Shown: positions 36,633 through 46,244, counted from the first letter of the stretch. The stretch is 64,000 nt of DNA from Candidatus Accumulibacter similis (GCA_013347225.1 CP054595.1:1736001-1800000), one strand, 5' to 3'. Program-made: numbers and translations. Notes: generated by a model from the letters alone, not told the origin.

Positions 36633-38492
36633 ATGAGCGGCAAGGTTGAAGCATGCAGGAAGGAGCAGGGCTCCATAGGGGCACCGGGCGAACTGGCAAT
36701 GGACCTTGCCGCGGCGACAGCGGACGGTTGCTCCGGCACCATGGCGCAGCGCGGCACGCCCGCACCCGTGGGGGACGAGTTCGATCTGACCGGCCGCCTC
36801 TTCGCCCACGCAGCCAAGGGCATCGCGATCATCGACGGTAGCTGGCGGATCGTCCGGATCAACCAGTCCTTTACCCGGATTACCGGCTACAGCGCGGTGC
36901 ATACGCTCGGTCGCGACGCTCACCTGCTGTTTCCGGTGCCCGACGAGGCGGGCATTCAGCGCAGTGTCCGGTCGTCGATCGGATCTCTCGGGTACTGGCA
37001 GGGCGAGGTGTGGAACCGGCGCAGGGACGGCAGCCTGTATCCACAATGGTTGGCGATCAGCCGCGTCGACGGCGATGGCATGCCGACGCATCATATCGCC
37101 AGCTTCGTCGACATCACCCGGCACAAGGAGACCGAGGCGCGGTTGCTGCATCTGGCGCACAGTGATCCGCTTACTGGTCTGGCCAACCGCAGCCTGCTGG
37201 CGGAACGGGTCAGGCATGACCTCGCTCGCGCTCAGCGTGACCGCGAGTCGCTGGCCCTGATGTTCATCGATCTCGACCGCTTCAAGAGCGTCAATGACGT
37301 GCTCGGCCACCGGGTCGGCGATGCGCTCCTGGTTCAGGTGGCCAAGCGCCTGCAGAGCGCCATGCGGGATGGCGATACGGTCGCGCGGCTTGGTGGCGAC
37401 GAGTTCATCGTTGTCCTGCCCAACACCGACGCCGATGGAGCCGCGCGTGTGGCAGCGAAGCTGCTGGAGGCGGCGACACTGATCCATCGCATCGGGCGGC
37501 ATGAACTGCTGTGCACGATGTCGCTGGGCATCGCCATGTATCCGGCGGACGGAGAGAGTTTCGAGAGCCTGTCGATGTGTGCGGATGCCGCGATGTACCG
37601 CGCCAAGCGGGGCGGGGCGCACGACTATCGCTTCTTTACGGCCGATATGCAGCAACGCGCGGTGCGCGCCAGGGCAATCGAGAACGGATTGCGCCCGGCG
37701 TTGGACAACGGCAAGCTGTGCCTGCACTTCCAGCCGCAGATTGCCCTCGCTGACGGGCGCGTCTGCGCCGCTGAGGCGCTCCTGCGCTGGCAGCATCCTG
37801 TGCTCGGAGCGGTGCCGCCCGCGGAGTTGATCCCCATCGCCGAGGACTGCGGCCTCATGCTGCAGCTCGGTGACTGGGTGCTGCGCGCCGCGGTACGGCA
37901 ACTGCGGCTCTGGCGGCAGGCTGGTCTGCCGCCGATGCGCGTGACGGTCAACCTGTCGGCAGTCGAGTTCCGTCAGTCAGGTCTGGTCGATCGGGTGGCT
38001 CAGATTCTCGCGCAGGAGGGATTGTCACCGCAGTTTCTGGAGATCGAGATCAGCGAGCAGACGGCAATGGACCGACTGCCAGCGGCGCTGACGACGATCG
38101 ACAGCCTGCGCGCGCTGGGGGTAAGGCTGTCGATCGACGGGTTTGGCAGTGGGCTTTCCTCGCTCAGTTGCCTCAGGCGCCTGCGCGTGCATCAGGTGAA
38201 GATCGACCGTTGCCTGCTTGCCGGTGTGGCTACCGACCCGGACGACGCGGCCGTCGTCGCAGCAACGATCGGCATGGCGAACGAAATCGGTCTGCAGGCC
38301 CTGGCCGTGGGTGTGGAGACCGATGCGCAACAGGCGTTCGTGCGTCGTCGTGGCTGCCGGCAGGCACAGGGCCATCTGTTCAGCAAGGCGCTGCCGCCCG
38401 GGCGCTTCGCGGCCTGCGTGCAACAGTTCGGTCAGGACGCGCATGCTGCTGCCAGCGGCGGGCACCTGTCGCTTGCCGGACGGCATCGCTGA
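36633..38492 (+). CDS. PAS-GGDEF-EAL protein with degenerate EAL domain
   Basis: A 619-residue protein: PAS (about 60-175), GGDEF (RLGGDEFIVVLPNTDADGAA, motif at about 253) and EAL. The EAL keeps EALLRW (about 380), VNLSA and VKIDR, but DDFGTG is changed to DGFGSG (about 502) and AEGVE to AVGVE. These metal-ligand and glutamate positions are needed in active phosphodiesterases, so this EAL is probably inactive while GGDEF looks intact. It is closely related to the IS-split gene at 24502, suggesting duplication. GGAGGAGA supports ATG 36633. Confidence 0.9.
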   Translation: MSGKVEACRKEQGSIGAPGELAMDLAAATADGCSGTMAQRGTPAPVGDEFDLTGRLFAHAAKGIAIIDGSWRIVRINQSFTRITGYSAVHTLGRDAHLLFPVPDEAGIQRSVRSSIGSLGYWQGEVWNRRRDGSLYPQWLAISRVDGDGMPTHHIASFVDITRHKETEARLLHLAHSDPLTGLANRSLLAERVRHDLARAQRDRESLALMFIDLDRFKSVNDVLGHRVGDALLVQVAKRLQSAMRDGDTVARLGGDEFIVVLPNTDADGAARVAAKLLEAATLIHRIGRHELLCTMSLGIAMYPADGESFESLSMCADAAMYRAKRGGAHDYRFFTADMQQRAVRARAIENGLRPALDNGKLCLHFQPQIALADGRVCAAEALLRWQHPVLGAVPPAELIPIAEDCGLMLQLGDWVLRAAVRQLRLWRQAGLPPMRVTVNLSAVEFRQSGLVDRVAQILAQEGLSPQFLEIEISEQTAMDRLPAALTTIDSLRALGVRLSIDGFGSGLSSLSCLRRLRVHQVKIDRCLLAGVATDPDDAAVVAATIGMANEIGLQALAVGVETDAQQAFVRRRGCRQAQGHLFSKALPPGRFAACVQQFGQDAHAAASGGHLSLAGRHR

Positions 38493-38819
38493 GCGCCATC
38501 GCAGCAGGGGGCGGCCCGATGGGCTTTTTCCCGGTCTGCGTGACTTTCTTCACGACTGACCATGACGGTCAAGGGAGACAATGGATGCACGGAATCGCCG
38601 TTGCACCAGTCGAGCCACAGGGCGTGAGGGATGCTCGGCGCCGCTTGCGACCATGCACAAACGGGACGGCTCTCTGGCTGCTGCCGCATGGACAATCAGC
38701 GCGAGGATCGGGTTGGCGGCCAGCGGCCGGGGGTGACGCGGGCGGGATCGCGTCGGAGGGGGTGGTGCGCGTGCTGCCGGACGGGGGCAGCGCACGGCCG
38801 AGCGGGAAAGGGGTTGCGA
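38493..38819. other. Intergenic stretch with one short ORF
   Basis: This gap holds an ORF from ATG 38581 to 38736 (51 residues) with AAGGGAG well placed upstream. Its C-terminal WTISARIGLAAS resembles the start of a chemoreceptor, so it may be a truncated fragment. Otherwise nothing is recognised. Confidence 0.35.
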
Positions 38820-39569
38820 ATGGAGCATTGTAGACATGAGCTGCCTGATCTTCAGGATCCGTTGCTGGCCTTCGTGGCCAGCGCGCGTGCCGGCGACACG
38901 TCGGCGATGCGGGTACAGGTGGCCCGCGGCTTCGACGTCAATGGCTACGACGAACTTGGTGACACCATCCTGCAGCACGTGATCGCGGCGCTCGAGTTCA
39001 GCCCCGCGTTGCGGCGCCAACAGGTGGTGAGCGAGATGTTGCGCCTGGGCGCCGACCCGGGCGCAGTCGGCCGGGATGGCGCCAGCCCGCTGTTCCAGGC
39101 AGCGATGAACATGGACAGCGGCGTGCTGCGCATTCTGCTCGATGCCGGCGCCGATCCAAACGCCATGCTGCGCATCCTCGCCGGCGCCGCTGGCGGCTCT
39201 CCTCAGGCTGGTGGCGACCGCCGATGCGAGCAGTCGCTGTACGATTGGGCCAGGTTCGCCTACTGCTACGAGGTGTGGCGCGGCAGATTGCCCGCGGACG
39301 CGGGCACCACCGACGGCAAGGGCGAGGAGGCCTGGCTGGATGATGTCGATCGCCTTGCCGTCAGCTACGGTAGACGGCGCCCGGAGCACCTGCGACTGCT
39401 GCGCGAACGCGGTGCACTGCGGCTGGCCGAACTGCGTCAGCGGGCGGAAGCCGGGATGCCGCCGGCGGCGGGTGAGTGGGCCGCCGTCGGTGCCGCGCCG
39501 AGACGGCGCCGCGGGGACGGTGCTGCAGGCGGACAGGAGCGTTCTGCCGGCTGCGGGGTTGGCCGCTGA
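38820..39569 (+). CDS. Ankyrin-repeat protein
   Basis: A 249-residue protein. Ankyrin-type units are seen at ARAGDTSAMRVQVARGFDVN, LGADPGAVGRDGASPLFQAA and LLDAGADPNAMLRIL. The C-terminal 90 residues are Arg/Ala/Gly-rich and of low complexity. It probably binds proteins; no signal peptide. Function unknown. The next gene, after 340 bases, is the regulatory hydrogenase. Confidence 0.75.
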   Translation: MEHCRHELPDLQDPLLAFVASARAGDTSAMRVQVARGFDVNGYDELGDTILQHVIAALEFSPALRRQQVVSEMLRLGADPGAVGRDGASPLFQAAMNMDSGVLRILLDAGADPNAMLRILAGAAGGSPQAGGDRRCEQSLYDWARFAYCYEVWRGRLPADAGTTDGKGEEAWLDDVDRLAVSYGRRRPEHLRLLRERGALRLAELRQRAEAGMPPAAGEWAAVGAAPRRRRGDGAAGGQERSAGCGVGR

Positions 39570-39686
39570 CTGAGGCGCGATACAGCCGGCAGGGCGCGCC
39601 GCTGCCGCGGATCCGGGCACGGCATCGATATCGGTATCGGCAGCGGTAGCGCTGGCGGCCAGCGGCGTAGCTTTCGCATCGTCTGC

Positions 39687-39692
39687 TATAGT
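39687..39692 (+). promoter_or_regulatory. Candidate -10 element upstream of the hydrogenase gene
   Basis: TATAGT within CTGCTATAGTGGGC, 46 bases before the small ORF at 39739. No good -35 is visible. Confidence 0.3.
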
Positions 39693-39738
39693 GGGCGCTC
39701 GGCAGTCGGGTCATCCGCCTGCGCGCGAAGGGGAGCCA

Positions 39739-39855
39739 ATGAATGAGCCGCGGGCAATCTGTCATCAGCCGTGGTCCGCTCGGCGAAGCCGGGGCCGGCC
39801 GCCCGCACTCGATCGGCTTGCGGCCATCGGCAAGCGTGCCGCGGCGCGGCACTGA
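39739..39855 (+). CDS. Possible 38-residue ORF upstream of the hydrogenase gene
   Basis: The ATG has GGGGAG 4 bases upstream, a well-placed ribosome site. The peptide is MNEPRAICHQPWSARRSRGR then PPALDRLAAIGKRAAARH. It is Arg-rich and matches nothing I know, including the HoxB small subunit. It may be a leader or a relic. Confidence 0.3.
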   Translation: MNEPRAICHQPWSARRSRGRPPALDRLAAIGKRAAARH

Positions 39856-39909
39856 TCCGTCGTCGGAAGCGCGCCCGCCAGTGCTCCCGCGAGGGCACAG
39901 GGGCGAAGA

Positions 39910-41379
39910 GTGAGCCGGCGACTGACGATCGGCCCCTTCAACCGGGTCGAGGGCGACCTCGAAGTGACGCTCGAGGTGGCGGCTGGGCGCGTCGCTGCCG
40001 CACGTGTCAGCTCGTCACTTTACCGAGGTTTCGAGCACGTCCTGATCGGCAAGCACCCGCTCGACGCACTGGTGATCGTGCCGCGCATCTGCGGCATCTG
40101 TTCGGTATCGCAGTCGGCTGCTGCTGCTGCTGCCCTGGCTGACGCTGCGGGACTGGAGATGCCGGCGAACGGCCGACTGGCGAGCAACCTGATCCTCGCC
40201 TGCGAGAACCTGGCCGATCATCTGACCCACTTCTACCTGTTCTTCATGCCTGACTTCGCGCGCGCAGCCTATCGCGGTCGGTCGTGGCACGCAGCAGCCG
40301 AGCGGCGCTTCAGGGCAACTGTCGGCGAAGCGCTGCGTGAAGTCCTGCCGGCACGCGCCGATCTGCTGCGGCTCATGGGCCACCTGGCGGGGAAGTGGCC
40401 GCACAGCCTGGCGCTGCAGCCGGGCGGCACGACGCGGGCGGTGGCGGCAACCGAGAAGATCCGGTTGCTCTCGGTGCTGCGCGATTTTCGTGGCTTCCTG
40501 AGTCGGGTCGTCTTCGGCGATTCGCTCGAGAGCCTCGGCACGATCGGCAATCTCGACGAACTTGCTGCCTGGGCCCGCGGTCGGCCGGCCGACTTCGCGC
40601 GTTTCGTCGAGATTGCCGTCGATCTCGGCCTCGACTGCGTCGGACGGGCGAGCGACCGCTTCCTGAGCTACGGTGCCTATGCTGCCGCTGCCGACGGTTC
40701 GGGCGCCGCCGGACACCTCTTCGCCCGTGGCATCTGGCACGGCGCTGACCGGCCATTCGTCGAGCAGTTGATCAGCGAGGACGTTGCGCATGCCTGGCTG
40801 TTCGGCGAGCAGGCGCTGCATCCGGCAGTTGGCGAGACGCGACCGCTTACGGGCGACTTTGCCGACAAGGCTGCCGCGTACACGTGGTGCAAGGCGCCAC
40901 GCTACGACGGCGAAGTTGCCGAAATGGGGGCGCTCGCCCGTCAGGTAGTCGCCGGACAGCCGTTGCTGCGGGCGCTCATCGCGGCGAGTGGCGGTAGTGT
41001 CCTGGCGCGGGTCAGCGCCCGTCTGCTGGAGCTGGCGCTCGTGCTGCCGGCGATGGAGCGCTGGGTGCATGCCCTGGTCCCCGGCGAAGCGTTCTGCACG
41101 CAGGCGCCGTTTCCCGACGAGGCGAACGCCGTCGGCTTGGTCGAAGCGGCCCGTGGCGGACTCGGCCACTGGTTGCGCATAGAAAGCGGGCGCATTGCCG
41201 GCTACCAGATCATCGCGCCAACCACCTGGAACTTCTCGCCCCGCGACGCGAACGACGCTCCGGGCGCTCTCGAGCAGGCGCTGGCTGGACTGCCGGTCGG
41301 CGATGGCGAAGATGTGCCGCTGCTCGTGCAGCACGTCGTCAGGTCCTTTGACCCGTGCATGGTGTGCACCGTGCACTGA
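39910..41379 (+). CDS. Regulatory [NiFe]-hydrogenase large subunit (HoxC/HupV-like)
   Basis: A 489-residue protein. The N-terminal block LTIGPFNRVEGDLEVTLEVA and the L1 motif RICGICSVSQSAAA carry the first cysteine pair; L2 is DPCMVCTVH at the very C-terminus. The protein ends at that His with no cleavable tail, which is the mark of H2-sensing regulatory hydrogenases (HoxC, HupV). In known systems the large subunit pairs with HoxB/HupU and signals to a kinase. No small subunit, kinase or maturation gene is adjacent here. Start is GTG 39910. Confidence 0.85.
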   Translation: MSRRLTIGPFNRVEGDLEVTLEVAAGRVAAARVSSSLYRGFEHVLIGKHPLDALVIVPRICGICSVSQSAAAAAALADAAGLEMPANGRLASNLILACENLADHLTHFYLFFMPDFARAAYRGRSWHAAAERRFRATVGEALREVLPARADLLRLMGHLAGKWPHSLALQPGGTTRAVAATEKIRLLSVLRDFRGFLSRVVFGDSLESLGTIGNLDELAAWARGRPADFARFVEIAVDLGLDCVGRASDRFLSYGAYAAAADGSGAAGHLFARGIWHGADRPFVEQLISEDVAHAWLFGEQALHPAVGETRPLTGDFADKAAAYTWCKAPRYDGEVAEMGALARQVVAGQPLLRALIAASGGSVLARVSARLLELALVLPAMERWVHALVPGEAFCTQAPFPDEANAVGLVEAARGGLGHWLRIESGRIAGYQIIAPTTWNFSPRDANDAPGALEQALAGLPVGDGEDVPLLVQHVVRSFDPCMVCTVH

Positions 41380-41440
41380 AACCTGATCGCGTCCCTTTCA
41401 TGCCAGCCACAGGAACAGCGGTCCGCCGTGCTGCCAGCGG

Positions 41441-42652
41441 TCAGTAGTTCTGGCGCAGCGATTCCGCGATGGGGTTCCTGCTGACGCGTATCGCTGGCAG
41501 GATGGCGGCAAGTACGGTGGCGGCGAGCCCGATGACAAAGGCTGATACGACTGCCGATGGCAGGACTCGTATGGCGACCACGTAGCCCGTATTGGCGTTG
41601 GGCAGCGGCGGCATCTCGACGGCCAGGGCGGTCACTGCGGCCGCGGCCAGGAGGCCCGTTGCGGCACCGGTGGCGGCTCCGATCAGCCCGATCAGGGCGT
41701 TCTCGAGGATGACCAGGCGGAAGATGTCGCGGCTGCGATTGCCCAATGCCAGGAGCGTGCCGAACTCGCCGACGCGCTCGAAGACGCTCATGTTGACAGT
41801 GTTCGCGACGGTCAGCAGGACCATCAACAGGACTATCAGGCGCAGCACGCCGAACTGGCGGTCGTAGAGATCGACTGCCTTCTGGTAGAAGTCGTTGAGT
41901 TCCCGCCAGGTCCTGATCTCATATTGCTGCGTGTCGAGTTGGGTGCCGAGGCTGGCCGCCGTGGCCTCGGTTTCGTCAGTCCTGCGCAGCGAGACGACAA
42001 TGCTGTTGGCGCCGCTCGAACCGAACAACTCCTGCGATGCAGCAAGCGGAATCCTCACTGCTCGCGCGTCGAACTCCTTCGAAAAGGTCTGAAACGCTCC
42101 GACCACTTCGAAGTCCAGTGTGTTGGTCGCGCCGGCGGCCGTGGCCACCAGCAGGGTGACCGGATCGCCGGGCTTGAGCTGCATGCTGGTCGCGACGCCA
42201 TCGCCGAGCAGGATGCCGTACCGGTCGCCGTCCGTCAGCTGTCGCCCGGCACTGATCTTCAGATAACTTCCCAGGCGTGCTTCCTTGTCGGCCTCGACGC
42301 CTTCGCCGACGATCGAGATGTCGCTGCGCCCGTTGCTCAGCAGTCCGGTAAAGCTGATGCGCGCCATTGTTTCAGCCGTGGCCGGCAGGGCTTCTACCCG
42401 TTGCTGGAGGACCCGCGGCTCGTCGATCAGGTACTTGTCGGGCGAGCGCGAGCCGAACTCATAGAAACCCTTTCGGTACACCTGCAGGTGGCCCGATTGC
42501 GAGTGGATCGTGGCCTCGCTGAGCTGGAAGAGAATGTCCTGCACGAAGCCGCCGGTGACGATCAGGCCGACCACGCCGAAGACGATTGCGCCGACCGTCA
42601 TTGCCGTTCTGATCTTGTGCCGGAGGATGTTGCGCAAAGCGAGGCTAAGCAT
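41441..42652 (-). CDS. FtsX/MacB-type ABC permease, second of a pair
   Basis: A 403-residue permease: one N-terminal TM (RTAMTVGAIVFGVVGLIVTGGF), a periplasmic MacB_PCD domain of about 220 residues, and three C-terminal TMs with the FtsX motif NTVNMSVFERVGEFGTLLALG. Such proteins move lipoproteins or export envelope substrates. It is paired with a homologue 32 bases upstream. No ABC ATPase gene is adjacent, which is odd since these permeases need one. It converges with the hydrogenase gene. Confidence 0.88.
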   Translation of the reverse strand: MLSLALRNILRHKIRTAMTVGAIVFGVVGLIVTGGFVQDILFQLSEATIHSQSGHLQVYRKGFYEFGSRSPDKYLIDEPRVLQQRVEALPATAETMARISFTGLLSNGRSDISIVGEGVEADKEARLGSYLKISAGRQLTDGDRYGILLGDGVATSMQLKPGDPVTLLVATAAGATNTLDFEVVGAFQTFSKEFDARAVRIPLAASQELFGSSGANSIVVSLRRTDETEATAASLGTQLDTQQYEIRTWRELNDFYQKAVDLYDRQFGVLRLIVLLMVLLTVANTVNMSVFERVGEFGTLLALGNRSRDIFRLVILENALIGLIGAATGAATGLLAAAAVTALAVEMPPLPNANTGYVVAIRVLPSAVVSAFVIGLAATVLAAILPAIRVSRNPIAESLRQNY

Positions 42653-42684
42653 TGGCGCGTTTCCCGGGGCTGGCCTGGCGGATC

Positions 42685-43920
42685 TCAGCGGTTGTGGCGC
42701 AGGGCATTGACGATCTCCATGCGGGATGCCTTCCAGGCTGGGTACAGGCTGGCGAGGAGGGTTGTCACCAGAGCCAGCACGACGGCGTCCGCGGCCAGCG
42801 CGAAGGTGACCCTGATCTCACCGGTGAAGCCGCGGGCCATTCCGGGGGGCGGCGGCATCGGGATGCCGACGTGGGAAATTCCCTGCGCCAGCAGGAGGCC
42901 GACAGCGAGGCCGGTCACGCCGCCGATCAGGCCGAGAATCGCCGCTTCGCTGACGAAGACCCGCAGGATGGAGCGGCGCCTGAAACCGAGCGCCATTACC
43001 GTGCCGATTTCACCGGTTCGTTCCATGATGCCCATGGTCAGCGTGTTCGATATGCTCAGAACGATGATCACCGCAATGATCAGTTTCATCACCCCCACCT
43101 GTTTCTTGAACAGGGCGACCGTCTTGTTGTAGAAATCGGCCAGCGCGTACCACGGCACCACCTCGAGTTCCCTTTCCGGGAGCTGCTGCCGCAGTCGCGT
43201 GAGCACGGACTCGGTCGCCGATGTGTCGTCGAGCAGGAGCAGCCAGCGATGCGCCCCCTTGCTGCGCACGAGTTCCTGCGCCAATGGCAGGGGCAGGCGC
43301 AAGGCGGCGTCATCGTAGGCCTTGGTCACCGTCGAGAAGAGTCCGCGCACCCGACACTCGACTGCGTTGAGCCCGCCGGAGGCGGTGTTGGCGAGCAGGA
43401 CGACGGTGTCGCCGACCCGCGCGCCGAGATTGGCCGCCAGCCCGTCGCCAAGAATGATTCCCTTCGGCTCGGTACTCGACAGACCCTCGCCCGCGGAAAT
43501 CAGGAGGGTTCTGCTGAGCAGCGCTTCCTTCTCCGGATCGACTCCATCAGCGACGAAGGAGATCGTCGAATCACCGCGGCTGATCAGGCCGCTGAAACCC
43601 AGGCGTGGGGCAAGCAGCCTGACATGCGGCGCCTGCTCGGCGAGTTGTCTTGCCCGTGACTGCTCCGGCAGCAGGTAGGCGAAGGGGTCGGCAATTCCGG
43701 AATCGAGGTAGCGTGGCCTGACGATCTGGATGTGTCCGAGGTGCGAGTGGATCGTGTCCTCGCGCATTGCCTGGTAGATCCACTCGATGAAGCCGCCGGC
43801 GAGGAGCAGCGAGATGACGCCGAAGGCAACCGCGACAACCGCCATGGCCGAGCGCCGACGTTGGCGGACGACGTTGCGAAACGCGATTGCCAGTTCGCCG
43901 AGCAGGGGATTGTTCGCCAT
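42685..43920 (-). CDS. FtsX/MacB-type ABC permease, first of a pair
   Basis: A 411-residue permease with the same plan: N-terminal TM (SAMAVVAVAFGVISLLLAGGF), periplasmic domain with TIHSHLGHIQIV, and three C-terminal TMs including NTLTMGIMERTGEIGTVMALG. It is about as long as its partner and shares its key motifs, so the pair may form a heterodimer. It is divergent from the nitroreductase operon (167-base gap), so shared control is possible. Confidence 0.88.
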   Translation of the reverse strand: MANNPLLGELAIAFRNVVRQRRRSAMAVVAVAFGVISLLLAGGFIEWIYQAMREDTIHSHLGHIQIVRPRYLDSGIADPFAYLLPEQSRARQLAEQAPHVRLLAPRLGFSGLISRGDSTISFVADGVDPEKEALLSRTLLISAGEGLSSTEPKGIILGDGLAANLGARVGDTVVLLANTASGGLNAVECRVRGLFSTVTKAYDDAALRLPLPLAQELVRSKGAHRWLLLLDDTSATESVLTRLRQQLPERELEVVPWYALADFYNKTVALFKKQVGVMKLIIAVIIVLSISNTLTMGIMERTGEIGTVMALGFRRRSILRVFVSEAAILGLIGGVTGLAVGLLLAQGISHVGIPMPPPPGMARGFTGEIRVTFALAADAVVLALVTTLLASLYPAWKASRMEIVNALRHNR

Positions 43921-44090
43921 CTGGAGAATGATAGCGCACGCCTTTGCCGTCTGTCGATTCGTCGCGGCAAGCGCCAGCGGCGGGCAAAAAAAGCACGATC
44001 TCGTCTCCCGCTACCGCTGCGAGTGTGGGAAACTACCGTCGGGAAGCGTTGTTGGGTCGGTCGCGAGATCGGTTTGCGAGGTGATTCGTG

Positions 44091-45164
44091 ATGAGTGCGG
44101 AGGGAACTCCTGACTGGGTGAGCTACCTGGTACGTGCCGGCCTGCACGCGCCTTCTGCCGACAACTCGCAGCCTTGGCGGTTCGTCTGGGACGGTCGCAC
44201 CCTCGAGCTCTTCATGCATGAGGAGCGGGGCAAGGGAGGTCTGGGGACCGACCATCCGGCGAACCTGATGGCGCTGGGATCGGTCATCGAGAATCTGGCG
44301 CAGGCAGCCAGCGCATTGGCGATGCCGCCCGACGCCCTGCAGACGGTTGACGCGACGGGTGCCGGATGCATGGCGCGCGTCACTTGGGAGCAGCCGCGCT
44401 CGGAGCCGCCTGGCGCCCTGCCGGCGGGCGTGCAGGAGCGGCACACGAATCGTGGCCCCTTTGCGACGACTGCGCTCGACCCGGAATTGCTGGCCGATGT
44501 GGCAGCCCTGCAGCATGGGCCGGTGCGGGTCGCCATCATCACGGAGCTGCAGCAGCGCGAGCGCTGGTCCGGGCTGCTCCGTCAGGCATCCGAACTGCGC
44601 TTTCAGACCGAGGAGATCCATCGCTGGCTGGCCGGCAGCCTGCGCTTCACGCCGGCAGAGGTCGCGCGCGGCGACGGCCTCGATGTCGCGAGTCTGCTGC
44701 TGCCTCCCGGTGGCGAGTCACTGCTCAGGCTGTCGCTCGACTGGCGACGAATGGCGCTGCTCAACCGGTTCGGCGGCTGCAAGCTGTTTGCCCTGCTGGA
44801 AGCTGCCATGCTCAAGAACTGTGCGGCCCTGGTCGCGATCATTGGTCCGCCGTCGGGCATCGGTGTCGAGGTCGCGGCTGGCCGGCTGCTGCAGCGGGTC
44901 TGGATTGCCTTGAACGAGGCGGGGGTCGCTGTCCATCCGTACTTCGTTCTTCCGGACCAGCTGTATCGTTTGCGAGCCGGACGCGTCGCGCCCGAGTTCG
45001 TGCGCAAGGTGCGCCGGATCGAGGCCGGTGTCGGCGAAATGCTGGCTTCGCGTGCCGAGACGGTTCTCATGCTGCTGCGTGTTGGGGCGCCACGGGTCGC
45101 GGATCCGGTACGCTCCAGGCGCTTGCCGCTGGAACGGAGCTTCTCGGTGATGGTTTCGCAATGA
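44091..45164 (+). CDS. Nitroreductase-family protein (Acg/Rv3131-like type)
   Basis: A 357-residue protein. The N-terminal segment LVRAGLHAPSADNSQPWRFVWD matches the FMN-binding start of nitroreductases, and QERHTNRGPF plus the C-terminal IALNEAGVAVHPYFVLPDQLYR fit the longer Acg-like group. It starts a three-gene operon with a methyltransferase (13 bases on) and a ThiF-like protein. Nitroreductase and ThiF domains occur fused in some mycobacterial proteins such as Rv1355c, so these two may work as a pair. Start ATG 44091 has GAGGTGA upstream. Confidence 0.8.
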   Translation: MSAEGTPDWVSYLVRAGLHAPSADNSQPWRFVWDGRTLELFMHEERGKGGLGTDHPANLMALGSVIENLAQAASALAMPPDALQTVDATGAGCMARVTWEQPRSEPPGALPAGVQERHTNRGPFATTALDPELLADVAALQHGPVRVAIITELQQRERWSGLLRQASELRFQTEEIHRWLAGSLRFTPAEVARGDGLDVASLLLPPGGESLLRLSLDWRRMALLNRFGGCKLFALLEAAMLKNCAALVAIIGPPSGIGVEVAAGRLLQRVWIALNEAGVAVHPYFVLPDQLYRLRAGRVAPEFVRKVRRIEAGVGEMLASRAETVLMLLRVGAPRVADPVRSRRLPLERSFSVMVSQ

Positions 45165-45177
45165 CAAGGAGGGAAGG

Positions 45178-46218
45178 ATGAGTCAGGCCAGAGAGATCGA
45201 CATGGACGGGTTCCTCCTGGTCGCCCAGGGTCACAGTGCTTTCCAGTTGCTGTGGTCGGGCGTTCAGCTGGGTTTGTTTGACGCGCTTTCGCGCCATCCC
45301 GAGTCTACCGCTGCGCAACTCGGCGAGAGCCTGGAACTGCAGGCCTATCCCTGCCGGGTGCTGTTGACGGGGCTTGCCGCGCTCGGCCTGATCGTCAAGG
45401 TCGATGGACGGTATCGCAATTCGGCCGTCGCCGAGAGACTGCTGGTCGGCGACAAGCCGGACTCGATGGCGCCCGTCCTCGGCTGGCAGGCGGAGATCGT
45501 CTATCCCGGATTGCAGGACTTCCTGCCGTCGCTGCGCGCCGGGCGAAACCTGGGCCTGAGTCGTTTTCCCGGCAGTGGCGAGACGCTCTACGAGCGTCTC
45601 GTCAGCCATCCGGAACTCGAGCAGGTATTCCAGGACGCGATGAGCGCGCTTTCCCGTCAGGCCAACCGGCTCATCGTCGATGCCTTCGACTTTGGCAGTT
45701 TCACCCATGTCGTCGATGCCGGCGGCGGCGACGGAACCAATGCCATCGCGCTCGCCCGACGCTATCCGTCGCTGCGGGTCACGGTTTACGATTCGGAGTC
45801 GGTATGCCACATCGCCAGCGAGAAGATCGCCGCCGCGGGTTTGGCCGATCGCGTTTCCACCTGCGTCGGCAACTTCCTGCAGGACCCATTCCCGGCCGGG
45901 GTCGATGCGATCCTCTTCTGCCATATTCTCACCATCTGGTCAATGGAGCGCAATCTCGACCTCCTGCGCAAGTGCTGGCGGTCGCTGCCCGCTGCCGGCG
46001 CCGTCGTGGTTTTCAACATGATGGGCAACGACGACGATACGGGCCCGATCGGCACCGCGCTCGGGTCGCCCTATTTCCTGGCGATCGCGACCGGTGAGGG
46101 CATGCTGCACGCGCGCAAGGATTACCAGCAGGCCATGCTCGAGGCTGGATTCACGCGCGTGGTCGAGGTCAGTGGCCTGCCGCTGAACCATGGCATGCTG
46201 GTCGCCCACAAGAACTGA
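45178..46218 (+). CDS. SAM-dependent O-methyltransferase-like protein
   Basis: A 346-residue protein with an N-terminal winged-helix dimerisation domain (FQLLWSGVQLGLFDALSRHP...) and a class I methyltransferase domain with motif I VVDAGGGDGTNAIALARRYP and later DAILFCHILTIW. Architecture matches the hydroxyneurosporene/acetylserotonin methyltransferase group. The acceptor is unknown. It is the middle gene of the nitroreductase-ThiF operon. Confidence 0.88.
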   Translation: MSQAREIDMDGFLLVAQGHSAFQLLWSGVQLGLFDALSRHPESTAAQLGESLELQAYPCRVLLTGLAALGLIVKVDGRYRNSAVAERLLVGDKPDSMAPVLGWQAEIVYPGLQDFLPSLRAGRNLGLSRFPGSGETLYERLVSHPELEQVFQDAMSALSRQANRLIVDAFDFGSFTHVVDAGGGDGTNAIALARRYPSLRVTVYDSESVCHIASEKIAAAGLADRVSTCVGNFLQDPFPAGVDAILFCHILTIWSMERNLDLLRKCWRSLPAAGAVVVFNMMGNDDDTGPIGTALGSPYFLAIATGEGMLHARKDYQQAMLEAGFTRVVEVSGLPLNHGMLVAHKN

Positions 46219-46244
46219 CGAACTCGCCAAGGTCTCCGAATCCG

